Shown here: positions 1 to 9,869 of the stretch, piece by piece
Layout of the letters: each line of letters begins with the position of its first letter
Numbering within the stretch: position 1 is the first letter of the stretch
Source of the DNA: Oehlia diaphana
Taxonomy: Eukaryota > Glomeromycota > Glomeromycetes > Glomerales > Glomeraceae
Assembly: GCA_003833135.1 (NCBI GenBank)
Contig: QZLH01001337.1
Location: forward strand, 4,476 to 27,533
DNA: 23,058 nucleotides
Reading direction: 5' to 3'
Program-made: the position numbers and the translations under genes
Notes under the pieces: model-generated
Seen by the model: the letters and a program-made list of their open reading frames with translations, nothing else
Told to the model about the DNA's origin: nothing
Databases searched by the model: none

Positions 1-99
1 GAGGCAGGACGTTTTCCTGAAGTATCTTTTCCAGATTTGTTGTTTTCTTTAGTTTTATTGTTTAGTCATAGCGGAGAGTGTTTTAAAATACTAAAATAA
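1..99 (+). CDS. Possible 3' end of a gene cut by the window edge
   Basis: Frame 1 is open from the first base to a TAA at 97-99, giving 32 residues beginning EAGRFPEVSFPDLL. No family is recognised. The composition is less AT-extreme than the bases after it, which is the only hint that it is coding. It could equally be chance open frame or the tail of a transposon gene. Confidence 0.2.
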   Translation, partial: EAGRFPEVSFPDLLFSLVLLFSHSGECFKILK

Positions 100-202
100 A
101 GTAAAAATAAAAGTAAAAGTAATAAAAAATACGAGAAAAATATTTTTTATTTTTTATAAAAATTGTCAAGTGAGCAGAACGGGAGAGAGTTTTTTTTTTA
201 TG

Positions 203-342
203 GGTGCATCTTTCTACGATCATTGGATGCTGAGTTATTAAGTGAAACGTCAAACGGCGCAGTATCGCAAAATGCAAAATGCTGATTTTTGACATTTCGC
301 TCAATATCTCAGCATCCAGTGATTGTAGAAAGACGATCTAAC
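203..342. repeat. Fold-back (MITE-like) inverted repeat
   Basis: Two arms of about 50 bp face each other. The left arm from 203 contains CATCTTTCTACGATCATTGG and continues into ATGCTGAGTTATT. The right arm, read on the minus strand from about 342, contains GTCTTTCTACAATCACTGG and continues into ATGCTGAGATATT. The arms differ at scattered positions. The 35 bp between them has no coding signal. A third copy of the left arm lies at 383-430. The exact termini and a target duplication could not be fixed, so the superfamily is not assigned. Confidence 0.55.
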
Positions 343-382
343 CACCATTCGACTCGTCATTATGAGATGATTCCAATGTGCT

Positions 383-430
383 ATGGTGCATCTTTCTACA
401 ATTATTGGATGCCAGTTATTACGTAAAATG
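383..430. repeat. Solo third copy of the fold-back arm
   Basis: The sequence from 383 (ATGGTGCATCTTTCTAC, then ATTATTGGATGCC and AGTTATTACG) repeats the left arm of the 203-342 fold-back element in the same orientation. No matching right arm is visible within the next 200 bp. It may be the start of a second, diverged or truncated copy. Confidence 0.5.
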
Positions 431-805
431 TAATATTTTTAAGTTTTGACAATTTTGACATACTGAAACTCCCTAATTTTGACAAGCAACTTTAAGCTTA
501 TTGATTACTTTTTAATAAATTATGTGTATATATTGATACAATTAACCAAAATGATATCAATCGGTAAGCTACTAAATAAGAAAAATGGATAACAATAGGT
601 TAATCTAACAAGTAAATAAAAAAAAACTGGATAACAATAAGGTCAATCCTATTGATATTCAGTTGCGAATGAATAGGTACCCTATTGATAACCTTACCCT
701 GCAAGATTGGAGCCATTTTATAGTTACCAATCGGACACCTTGCAAAAATAAATAAAAAAAAATCGGAGACCATCTAGGTCCTTTTAGGATAGCCTAGATG
801 GTTCC
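431..805. other. AT-rich non-coding stretch with short repeats and a hairpin
   Basis: No gene is seen. The motif GGATAACAATA-GG occurs near 584 and 630, with an inverted relative (CCCTATTGATAACC) near 679. A perfect 10-bp inverted repeat (ACCATCTAGG at 769-778, CCTAGATGGT at 793-802) forms a hairpin just beyond the stop of the transposase pseudogene. These may be remnants of that element's 3' terminal region, but no clean terminal inverted repeat was found. Confidence 0.35.
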
Positions 806-1358
806 CTATTTGGCAGCTTTCGATCTGTGATTGTGGATACTATTATCATCATTACCATTATTACTCGCATCATCACTACCTTCATTATCAAAGTTATCTT
901 TATCATTAGCTTCATTATCAACATTATTTTTATCATCATCATCACTAATTTTCAATTTAGAATCTGATCCATTTAAATCTGTTGAAATCTTACAAGTCTT
1001 GAAAGATTCTATAACTATTTCATCATGGATTGCATTCCAAGCATGCTTTACCTACAAGCATACATCACTCAATCTAGCGTGATAAAGATTTTCTGCAGCA
1101 ATTTCTTCAGCATTACCACTTGCCATTCAGATATACCATTCTTTGTAAAGGTTATCTTTAAATAGTTTATTTATTGAAACATCTAGAGGTTAGTAAATGC
1201 TGTTAAACTACCAGGAATTACTGTCAGATCGAACCCACTCTCATGAAATTTTTTTTTTACAAATTCTTCCAAATTACCTTTGAATAAATCATACACTAAT
1301 ATTACTAGATTCCTTCAAGTGCTATTTTTTGACCTAATATCATTGAAGTAATCAACAT

Positions 1359-1784
1359 TAGGGATAGAAGCAGCTCATTCGGCTCGATTTTGATTTACCG
1401 TCAGCTTACCATCGACTTGCATTAAGCAAAATGTGTGCTTCTTACGTCAAATTAAAGACACAAGTAGTGCATGTGATGACAATCAATCAAAAAAAATTTG
1501 ATTGGCCATCAACCAATAGTTGGTTAATAATCGCCATAATTTTGATGTCGATCCTATTTTGAGCCAATTTTCTGAAGTCGATTTGGAGTCGGCTCGGCTC
1601 AATTTTTAAAAGTTAATAAAATTATTTCTAACTAATAAATTTCTTCTTTTTTGATTATCCTGAAAGATAACTAATTCATTTATTATTAACAGAATTTTTA
1701 GCCCAAATAAGTTCAAAACCCACTAGATATAACATCGACTCAAAAGCTACTCGAAATCACGTGATCTGAGCGTTTCCATCCCTA
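1359..1784. mobile_element. hAT-like non-autonomous element (MITE) with 8-bp target duplication
   Basis: The element is 426 bp. Its ends are TAGGGATAGAAGC (1359-1371) and, inverted, TAGGGATGGAAAC (1772-1784), matching at 11 of 13 positions. It is flanked by the perfect 8-bp direct repeat ATCAACAT at 1351-1358 and 1785-1792. An 8-bp duplication with TAGGG-type ends is typical of hAT elements. It carries no coding frame. It sits inside the pogo-like pseudogene: removing the element and one duplication copy joins LMLKY to VDYFNDI in one reading frame, which confirms the boundaries independently. Confidence 0.85.
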
Positions 1785-2574
1785 ATCAACATACTTTAAC
1801 ATTAAACTTGAGTTTATCCAACCATTTTTTTGGAACCAAACTACAACACCAGGAGAAACTTGTTTATTGCAGAACATTTGTTTTTTTTAAAGATGCAGTT
1901 TAGTCCCATCTATAATATTGCAATTTAATAAATTTGATTTAAAGTAGCAAATCATTATATTAAAATAAAAGATAATTTTAAATAAAAGGAATACTTGTGA
2001 CACATGTCAAAATGATGGTGAATTAATTTTTTTTTATTACCTGTTATGTGAATATAAACAGTTTTTTTCCTTTGGATTTATATTAAAGTTGCCAGCTATA
2101 TCAAACTAAACGGGCATTTCATCCATATTGAAAATATTTAATATTTTCTAATTCATAGGATTTTTTGATCTTAAGGTTAGTTACAAATTAATTGAATTTA
2201 TCCAACTGTTCTTGAATATTACTTGAGAGCTTTTGGGAGATTCTAGTGTGTCGTCTCAATACTAATTTGTATCTTTTCAAAAATCCTATTAATTAAGGAT
2301 GAGAAGTTTTAAAATTTTCTGTAAGTTCTTCATAAAGTTCTAGAATTTCCACCTTCCTTAAAATTTCTAACATTTTACTTTATACAATTATATATAATAC
2401 AGCTAAACCTTGCTTTTTTTACTTAATTATTTAATTATACAGCTTTTTTTTAGCTTCAGGGAAAAACGCTTTTTAATCAGAACTAACTCGCTTACTTTTT
2501 TCATTAGTTTCAATATTCCAGGTCAAACTTGCTTTTACCCAATGTTCTACCATACTACAATAAATATTAAAATG

Positions 2575-2853
2575 CACTGGTAAAAAAATGGTCTATTCTA
2601 CACATATCCTACACATATCTTACATATATCAGATACTCAAAATGTAGAAAATCATACACAAATAATACACATATCATATACATATCAAGAACTTATATAT
2701 ATAGTATACCTATCAGGTACCTGATATATATATGATATATATATTAGTACCTGATATGTGTATGATATGTGTATTATTTGTGTATGATTTTCTACATTTT
2801 GAGTATCCGATATGTGTAAGATATGTGTAGAATAAATCATTTTTTTACCAGTG
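2575..2853. mobile_element. CACTG-ended palindromic MITE with 3-bp target duplication (ATG)
   Basis: The element is 279 bp and almost wholly one inverted repeat. Both ends read CACTGGTAAAAAAATG inward, and the arms stay alignable for roughly 120 bp through TCTACACATATC, ACTCAAAATGTAGAAAATC and ATACACAAATAATACAC. ATG directly flanks it on both sides (2572-2574 and 2854-2856). CACT-type ends and a 3-bp duplication fit the CACTA (EnSpm) superfamily. Removing it with one ATG copy restores the host pseudogene frame (RMAEHFNIYCSMVEHW). It is not the same family as the 15683-22580 element, whose ends diverge after CACT. Confidence 0.85.
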
Positions 2854-2990
2854 ATGTTCTGCCATTCTTTTATTATTCCCATATTCCTCTGCATATTTAA
2901 TAACCTCTATCTATCTTTTGTTTTATAAAATATAAGTTTCTTTTACGTTTAACAACTTGTTTTACTTTACGACGAGCAACTTTTATTAGC

Positions 2991-3532
2991 ATTTTTTATT
3001 TGTTGCACTTGGCGTAGTAATTGATATAATAAAATAGGTGTATAAACTAGTTTGTGACTTTTACATGACGTATGTTAAATGATTAATTATTACAGGAGTC
3101 ATATTAAATGATCAGTGATCATATTATTTAATTTTTTTTACTAATATGAAATTTAAACTTTTAGCCATACATTTTAAAAAAAGTTGAGCTACTCAATAAT
3201 AAGCAACATTATAACAAAAATATGTTGCTTATTTTTGGAAAAATATGGTAATAATCCTTCTAAAGTATCATTTTAACCTACTACATATACTTTATCAATC
3301 ACATATATTTTACAATACTCTATAAATAGGATCGATAATATGTATGCAGGAAGGTTAAGTTAGCACTACATCACAAATCAAGTCTGATACTTTCTGCATT
3401 GACAGCTTTTTGTCCAATTTGGCTTGTTATAGTGGAGTTCATCTAAAGCTGAATTCAATCATGTAACTTGACATTTTATAAATAAGATATTTTTTTATAA
3501 ACCAAGATTAATGTAAGTATAAAAGTTATAGA
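2991..3532. other. AT-rich stretch upstream of the pogo-like pseudogene
   Basis: No credible coding frame, RNA gene or clear repeat is visible. A small palindrome-like motif (AAATGATCAGTGATCATATT near 3107) and an inverted pair around TAAGCAACATTATAAC and ATGTTGCTTA (3200-3232) can form short hairpins. The 5' end of the transposon should lie here, but no terminal inverted repeat matching the 431-805 region was found. Confidence 0.4.
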
Positions 3533-3742
3533 ATAAGTGTATTTTGGCCTGCTTTATAAATTTACTTAGTGAAAAAAAGCTGATTTTAAACACCGTTTTT
3601 AACTTTACATATGAATGAATAACTGATCTTTATCAATCATATCCAAAAATAGATGATAAAAATGAAAAAATTCAAATAAGTCAAAAATGGTGTTCAAAAC
3701 CAACTTGCACAGTAGGCTTAAATACATACTATGTGTAATTTG
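3533..3742. repeat. Imperfect inverted-repeat element, also present in part at 16029
   Basis: The left arm (TAAGTGTATTTTGGCCTGC, then TTTATAAATTTACTTAGTG, then GATTTTAAACACCGTTTTTA) is matched imperfectly by the reverse complement of the right arm, which reads GTATGTATTTAAGCCTACTG, then GGTTTTGAACACCATTTTTG. The interior is AT-rich and non-coding. Edges are approximate and no target duplication was confirmed. The left-arm sequence recurs at 16029-16066 inside the CACTA element, so this is a dispersed family. Confidence 0.5.
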
Positions 3743-3836
3743 AAAGTTTTATATACTGGCAAAAAGGTTTATTTGTAAAAAAATAAAATTTTTACAAGTC
3801 ATGTGATCAAATCTGGCTTTAGAATGTCCCGTTATA

Positions 3837-4028
3837 ACACCAACAATTTTATTATTAAAATTCCACCTCCACGTGACCATGACATTTAAAGGGATGTGAA
3901 AAAAATAATTTTGTGAGGAAAAAAAAACCTAAGTCCCTCAAATAAATATAAACAGTGAAAACGCGGTGGGGTGTGATGCCGGTGATGAATTTTACAAAAT
4001 CACGTGGGGGTGGAAAATTTGTTGGTGT
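3837..4028. mobile_element. Small MITE with TA target duplication upstream of the VPS9 gene
   Basis: The element is 192 bp. The left end ACACCAACAATTTT and the inverted right end ACACCAACAAATTTTCC are followed in both arms by a CCACC-CCACGTGA block. A TA dinucleotide flanks both ends (3835-3836 and 4029-4030), as in Tc1/mariner-type or related TA-targeting elements. The interior is non-coding. It ends 167 bp before the chosen start of the VPS9-domain gene, so it lies in that gene's probable promoter. Confidence 0.65.
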
Positions 4029-4195
4029 TACTGGGGAAGCTCGGCTTTAGACGACCCCCATAGCGGGCTTTAGTTTTTACGGTTTACGATAAACATTACT
4101 ACTGTATTACTAAGCAGAAACGTTTTGATTCCATGATTACCTTGCTGATCTTTCAGTTAATATACATTGCTGGTTTGCTTTTGTTTTTATTAGTT

Positions 4196-7100
4196 ATGGA
4201 CGAAAAGGAAAACACGATATCAAGTCCAGACGAAAAAGCAACGTCTTCCTCTCTGACACCTTTACCTGAGGCTAAAACTATATCTGGTACTAATACCATC
4301 AACTTACCTCAACTTGCCTATCTTCGTTTAAAACCCGCTAAGAGTACAGATTCTCTTACACACCATCCATTGTTAAACCATGACGATGAAGAAAGTGATG
4401 TGATTTCAGCCTGGTCCAGTCAGCGAAGCAGAAGATCGTCCTCGACTTCTTCATCCTCGTCTTTGCAGCCTAGAGTTTCTATACATCCCGTTCCAGGCGG
4501 CTCAGTAGGCGGATTGTTACTTACGAAACTTCGTGAAATGAATGCGGGCTTCGATGATATTGTACATATGTTGATTGCAAAAAAGGTTGGAGACTGCATG
4601 TCTTTTGACTTTTGGTGGAACGTCTTCACCTTAATGTGGTATCAAAGTTAAGTTTTGCAGTGTCTCCAAAATAAAATTTTTTTGGTTGACACATTATTGT
4701 AAATTTTGTTCTGGATGGACACTTCTCGTGCTGCTATCAGGCGACACTTTTACTTCCTGCGTCTCAAGTTACGCCTTTCGAGAATATTGACCGAATTTAC
4801 CTAGAAGATCATGTTGTTATTTCTCAATCAACTGAAGGTGGGGCCAAAGTGATAACTTTAAATGGGCTAAAAGGTTTTATACAACAGTGAGTATGCTTTT
4901 TAATAATGTAAATATCTTGGCTTTTCTTGTAATATATTCACAAATAATTCCATATATACAAGGGATGTTTTCAAAGCCGTAGGTTTAATATCTACAGAAC
5001 CAGTTGATATTAAGAATTCCAGGAGCCACAAGTGAGTTTTATTATATTATTTTCATTGAAAATTTGTTTAGGCCTAAATTATGCCATTCACGGAATAATT
5101 TCATATTTATACAACTATATTATAGATCTATATTTGAAGCTTTTTCTAAGCCCGATCTCTCTTATGATTATCCCTCAATTAAAATTTTACATGATAATAA
5201 TGACATCCTTTTACATGGTATGCCCATTCAAACCATAGTAATAGAATCACCTATCAGAACCAAAGAAATTGCAGAGCGCATTGTGACGCGTACAGAAATG
5301 GAGAAAAAGGTTGAAGGATCTTTACCGGAGTCATTACTTGATGAGTATGAATTTTTAATAAAGAATTATTTTTAATTAAATATTAAGAAGCAGCAAGCTG
5401 ATATTTATTTGTTTGAACATTTTCGTAGCTTTATTAGAGATTTTATAAAAAATCTTCCAAAAAACGAAGATTCTTCGATTGATCAAATTCAAGGATTATT
5501 TGATCGTGTGCGTAATGAAATTGAATATCAAATTGAATCTAACGGAGAACTCACCGAAGTCAATGACAATGATATAAATGAAACAATGAATATTGTTGAA
5601 AAATATGTTTGCACGGCACTTTATGATAAGTTTGTATCATTACTATTTGAAAATTGTGCTATAAGCTATATAACAAATCATATCATTTATTAGTTTTTAA
5701 TTTTATTGAATAATTAACTGAATAAAGTGTATTCAGTCCAAAATGGTCAAACGATAGTGCTGCCGATGAGGCACTTTGTTCAAAGATAGCTTCTTTAAAT
5801 CTTTTAGAATTAGGGCTATCAAATCTCGGGTTGGATATTAAACCTCAGCAACAAGAACGTATCGACTTTGCAGTGCAAGCAGCAGGTGCGGAATTACAAA
5901 ATTTAGAACAAAAAAAGTCACCTCATGAGAAGCTCGATAGTCTCGTCCGATGTCACAGAATTGTAGTTGGTACGTCTTTTTTTACATTATAGGATCGTGA
6001 GTTTTAAAATATTAATTAGTAATTATTTTCTTTAAATTTCGTGTATATAGAGGCACTTAAAAAGAAATTGCAACAGTCCCTTCCAAATTCTGATCGTACA
6101 AACGATGCAACAGAAGAAAATTCATATGTAACGTTTCCCGTTGACGTCTCACCTGCATCAATACCCCTACCTCCTTCGCCTACTTCACCTAAATCACCTA
6201 ATACGCCTAATATTCCTACCACATCGATTTCACCAAAATTACCTATGTCACCAACTTTTCCTAATTCACCAACAGATGAAAAAAATAGTTTTAGCGATCC
6301 TAATGCAGATGCGATATTCCCACTATTAATTTTTATAGTGGTCAAATCAAATCCAAAAAAATTGGTTTCAAACTTGAGGTTAATATTAAGTCAATAGTGT
6401 GTTTATTTAAAGTCGACAATTCGATAATTTTGTTTTAATATTCTATAGGTTTATGACGAGATATCGAGTACGAACTTTGTTGTGTGGAGAATCATCTTAT
6501 TGTCTTACTAATTTTGTAAGCTTTAATAGCTGTTCATTTTCGCGATATCATTTCATTTAATAAATTTCTTATTTGAATTTGAATATAGATGGCGGTGGTA
6601 CAATTTATAGAAAGCGTAGAATATTTAGCATTAGGACTATCAGATAAAGTTTCAGGGTTTGTAATTCGATAATTAACAGTTGAGTTGGAAATGTGATAAT
6701 TTATATAACATAAGCTATATTATTTTAATTAATCTAGTGAATCCGTAAATGCAAATCCTAGTTTAGAGCAAAGAACCCGCAAAGTGGGGCAAGATATTGT
6801 TGTTGCTGCCGATAATAGTATAAAAGCTATTACAGGAGTCATGGATAGTTCCGTTAAAATGTTTGGAAGACTAATCGGTTACAGCGAAAATACATATATT
6901 GGAACAAATTCATTAGATAAGGAAAATTCAACTCTACTGAACATCAACGCGGATCTGTCAGAACGAAACTTTACAAAGGACAACAATGTGAATGATATTA
7001 AAATGAATCCTGGTTTACTGGAAGTAGGAGCGAAAGAACTAGCAGAAATAAATACAACAAATAATAACTTCACACACACTGAAGAAACCTTGTCTTCGAA

Positions 7101-7586
7101 TGTTAATGAGGAAACAAAATCATTGTAATTATTAATTTTCATTCTTATTTTAGCAAAATAATTTATAGTAGTTAATAATTGGCAAATTTTTACAGTACAG
7201 GTCGATTAATTCCTTTTAATGTATTGCCGCGCTTTAGTAATGATCGTAATCATATAGTTGAGGTATTAATTTATTTTATAATTATTCTCTTATTTTCGTC
7301 ATCTAAAACCTTAACTTTTGCGGATTATATAATTAGGAGAATAAGGAACAAAAGATTGAAAAATCTGTAAACAAGATATCTCCTCCCGTTCAAAAATTCT
7401 TGGATTGTCCAATTGACGAATTTCGTGTTAATGATGTACCAGGTTATATTTATGTTTATTTTTAATGAACCGTTCAAAAAAATTTTCAAATTATTTAAGT
7501 CTATAATTATTTTTCTAATAGAACTTTTAGCGGAGTATAAAAGATTGGCAAATGCAATTCGCGAACTTGGGCTTTTCTCCTCTTAG
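4196..7586 (+). CDS. VPS9-domain guanine nucleotide exchange factor (Rab5/Vps21-type)
   Basis: The gene likely activates Rab5-family GTPases on endosomes. The proposed exons are 4196-4585, 4741-4886, 4963-5031, 5126-5309, 5391-5629, 5728-5969, 6051-6378, 6449-6515, 6589-6656, 6738-7124, 7196-7262, 7337-7442 and 7522-7586, giving about 785 residues. Residues 1-130 are Ser/Thr-rich and probably disordered. A helical region follows (FEHFRSFIRDF, near 270). The VPS9 core begins with VFSPKWSNDSAADEAL near 343 and contains DAIFPLLIFIVVKSNP near 510 and GESSYCLTNFMAVVQFIE near 545-565. The Asp and Tyr there match the conserved catalytic positions of the family. A Ser/Pro-rich insert (about 454-504) interrupts the domain. 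The C-terminus ends EYKRLANAIRELGLFSS. Met 4196 was chosen over 4133 because the extra 21 residues are hydrophobic and a CTGAT...TTTCAG acceptor-like signal lies between them. The splice from exon 4 to exon 5 is uncertain: reading straight through meets a TAA at 5373-5375. Confidence 0.85.
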
Positions 7587-7879
7587 AACTGCTCTTATCT
7601 TTTCTTTCTTACTCTATTTTCGTTTATTTATTACAAATAAATTAAATCAAGTTATAATACTGTAATATTATTATTCTTATGAATCAAAAAAAATAAATAA
7701 ATAAATGAAGGTCGATAATAAATTTTAAAAATAAACGGTTTATAAACGCGTTTCAAAGATAAATAAAGTAATTAATGGGTTACAAATTCCTTGTTGAATT
7801 CCCTAACATCAAAAAAAGAAAGAAAAAAAAATATATATATATATTACACAAAATGATCTTTTCAAGCAAACAATAACTA
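7587..7879. other. Convergent 3' intergenic region
   Basis: This is the space between the stops of the VPS9-domain gene and the dehydrogenase gene, which face each other. It is AT-rich, with several AATAAA-like motifs on both strands (for example near 7637 and 7693) and an AT dinucleotide run near 7831-7844. It must hold both polyadenylation regions. No further gene is seen. Confidence 0.5.
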
Positions 7880-9729
7880 TTAACAAACTTCAGCTAACCT
7901 TGCAATTACAAGTCTTCGAATTTCGCTAGTCCCTGCACCAATTTCATAAAGTTTTGCATCTCTTAGAAGTCTTCCAGTATCGTAATCATTAATATATCCA
8001 TTGCCCCCAAGACACTGGATTGCATCTAAAGCAACCTCGGTGGCACGTTCGGCAGAATATAATATAACTGCAGCACAATCCTTTACGTTTATGAATAAAA
8101 AATAATTTTAACGGTATTATTTAAAAACAGTTATTATGAATGTCAAATACCCTATTAGAAACAAATCCATTATCACAAGCTCTTGCTACAGAGTAAGCGT
8201 ATGATCTAGAAGCGTTGAGTTTAGTATACATATCAGCTATTTTCGCCTGAACTAATTGGAAATAACCAATTGGTTGGGCGAATTGATGTCGTGAATGTAC
8301 ATAAGGAAGAACAACGTCAAGTGCTGCTTGCATTAATCTGAATAAATGAAGAAGAACTAAATAACAAATGAATAACCTTCAAAACACAAGTGTTGAAGGC
8401 TCACCCTAGTGGACCACCCGAGAGAACGACTCTTTCAATATCTAATCCACTCATAAGTACATACACTCCTTTATTTTCTTCCCCCAAAACATTCTCAACT
8501 ATAACAGAAGAACACTAAGTATCGCAATTATATTGTACAAATTTACTAAAATAATTACCAGGAACTTCACAGTTTTCGAAAACAAGTTCACAAGTGTTCG
8601 ATCCACGCATTCCAAGTTTGTCAAGTTTCTGTCCTGTTGAAAACCCCTGAAAACCCTTAAAAATTTTCAATTCATAACTTACTTTGACTGCTCAAAATGA
8701 TTGATTAAAATTTAATTAAATCAGAAACTATTTAATACTTTTTCAATTAAAAATGCCGTAATACCACGAGCATCTGCCTCGGGATCTGTCTTGGCGTATA
8801 CAACAAGAACATCTGCATCAGGACCGTTAGTAATCCACATTTTATTTCCATTCAAAACATAACTATTCCCTCTCTTCTCAGCACGAAGACGCATTGAAAC
8901 CACATCTGAACCGGATTCCGGTTCAGACATAGCAAGCGCACCAATATAATCACCCGAAATAAGCTAACCAAATAGTATAATTAGATTAATTATGATAACT
9001 AAAATGTGATGAGTCATGTATTTGTACCTTTGGTAAATATTTTGATTTCTGCTTCTCATTACCATTTCGGACTATTTGGTTAACACACAAATTGGAATGT
9101 GCTCCGTAAGAAAGAGCAACCGAACCTGAAGCTCGCGATATCTCCTCCATTACAAATACATGTTCGAGATATCCTTTATTTAAACCTCCATATTCTTCAG
9201 GAGCGGTTATACCAAGTAATCCCATATCACCAAATTTCTTCCACATGTCCTAACAGAAACATTCAAATTTTTTAAGCCTGAGTAATTCCATTCGGTAAAA
9301 AAAAAAAGACTAAAATTTACCATTGGAAAAGAATTCTGCTTGTCTATTTCAGCTGCTCTATTTCTAAGTTCTTTTTGGCAAAATTGGTGAACAACTTCGC
9401 GAAGCTAAAAGATAAATCATTTTAGCCAAAATAATATTATTAAGAGCAAACTATTAATAAACAAACCTCGTTCTGTTCCTCGGTTAAGCCGGCCACATGT
9501 ACATTATACATAGAAACATAAGTACGAAAATGAGGAAAAGCTATACCTACTTTCTGCTAAGTTAAAAAAAAAAATTGATATTATCTGAAAAAGTTATGGT
9601 TAGCAAATTTTTACTGGTTTTTTTTCGAAATTACTACTAGATATTTACCACAGGTGATCTATTTAAAAATAATAAAGACGACGCACAACTATGAAAGCTC
9701 TTAAAGAATTTTGTGCCAGAGCGAAACAT
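7880..9729 (-). CDS. IVD: Isovaleryl-CoA dehydrogenase, mitochondrial
   Basis: The enzyme is an FAD-dependent acyl-CoA dehydrogenase that oxidises isovaleryl-CoA to 3-methylcrotonyl-CoA in mitochondrial leucine breakdown, passing electrons to ETF. Exons on the minus strand are 9649-9729, 9467-9556, 9321-9404, 9028-9249, 8739-8963, 8559-8655, 8405-8498, 8151-8337 and 7880-8080, giving 426 residues, close to the human protein. Residues 1-27 ([18 protein letters not shown]...) look like a mitochondrial presequence. [13 protein letters not shown] and [18 protein letters not shown] are acyl-CoA dehydrogenase signatures. [16 protein letters not shown] carries the Glu used as base in isovaleryl-CoA dehydrogenases. 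[12 protein letters not shown] has Ala where medium-chain enzymes have their catalytic Glu, which separates this from other family members. Every splice junction keeps frame with GT...AG ends. It is head to head with the ATP synthase f gene. Confidence 0.95.
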
Positions 9730-9869
9730 GATTTTTAAAAATGAAACCTTATTACGGGTTCCTCAGAATCATGTTTGATTTTATCTAGTGTAACGTTACG
9801 TGCTACAAGCCTACAATTTAAAAATTATATAGTACCTTCTTCTCATTTTCATTTCATCTTTAAAAAAAC
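9730..9869. promoter_or_regulatory. Short divergent (probably shared) promoter, IVD / ATP synthase f
   Basis: Only 140 bp separate the start codons of two oppositely directed genes for mitochondrial proteins, so this region must hold both 5' UTRs and both promoters. A pyrimidine-rich run (CCTTCTTCTCATTTTCATTTC, in part 9835-9856) precedes the plus-strand start. No unambiguous TATA box or known factor site can be named from sequence alone. Confidence 0.55.

Larger units (their letters stand above)
806..2990 (-). pseudogene. pogo/Tigger-like DDE transposase pseudogene, split by two MITEs
   Basis: Reading the minus strand gives a diverged pogo/Tigger-type transposase. It starts MLIKVARRKVKQ at 2990, then has a helix-turn-helix segment (VIKYAEEYGNNKRMAEHF, split by the 2575-2853 insertion). 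Next is a CENP-B-type region with FLKRYKLVLRRHTRISQKL near 2220-2290. The DDE domain shows NMDEMPV near 2120, SPGVVVWFQKNGW near 1830, VYDLFKGNLEEF near 1270-1295, and PLDVSINK near 1170-1190. The tail holds HAWNAIHDEIVIESFK and then an acidic Asp/Asn/Glu-rich end stopping at 806-808. All three catalytic Asp candidates remain visible. Several in-frame stops and at least one frameshift (near 1190) disable it. Stops replace expected Trp codons, for example after NMDEMPV. It is also interrupted by the elements at 1359-1784 and 2575-2853. The family call rests on recalled motifs, not a search. Confidence 0.8.

Noticed and set aside
831..1082. Plus-strand open frame rich in Leu and Ser
   Set aside because: It is the antisense shadow of the acidic Asp/Asn-rich tail of the minus-strand pogo-like transposase.
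1380..1770. Coding content of the hAT-like element
   Set aside because: No frame longer than a few dozen codons with family similarity was found; it is non-autonomous.
2685..2894. Minus-strand open frame rich in Tyr/Ile/Ser
   Set aside because: It lies across the palindromic MITE and simply translates its repeated ATACACATATC motifs; only the piece outside the MITE belongs to the pogo-like gene.
4133..4195. Signal peptide for the VPS9-domain protein
   Set aside because: The family is cytosolic, and an acceptor-like TTTCAG lies within this segment, so the downstream Met was preferred.
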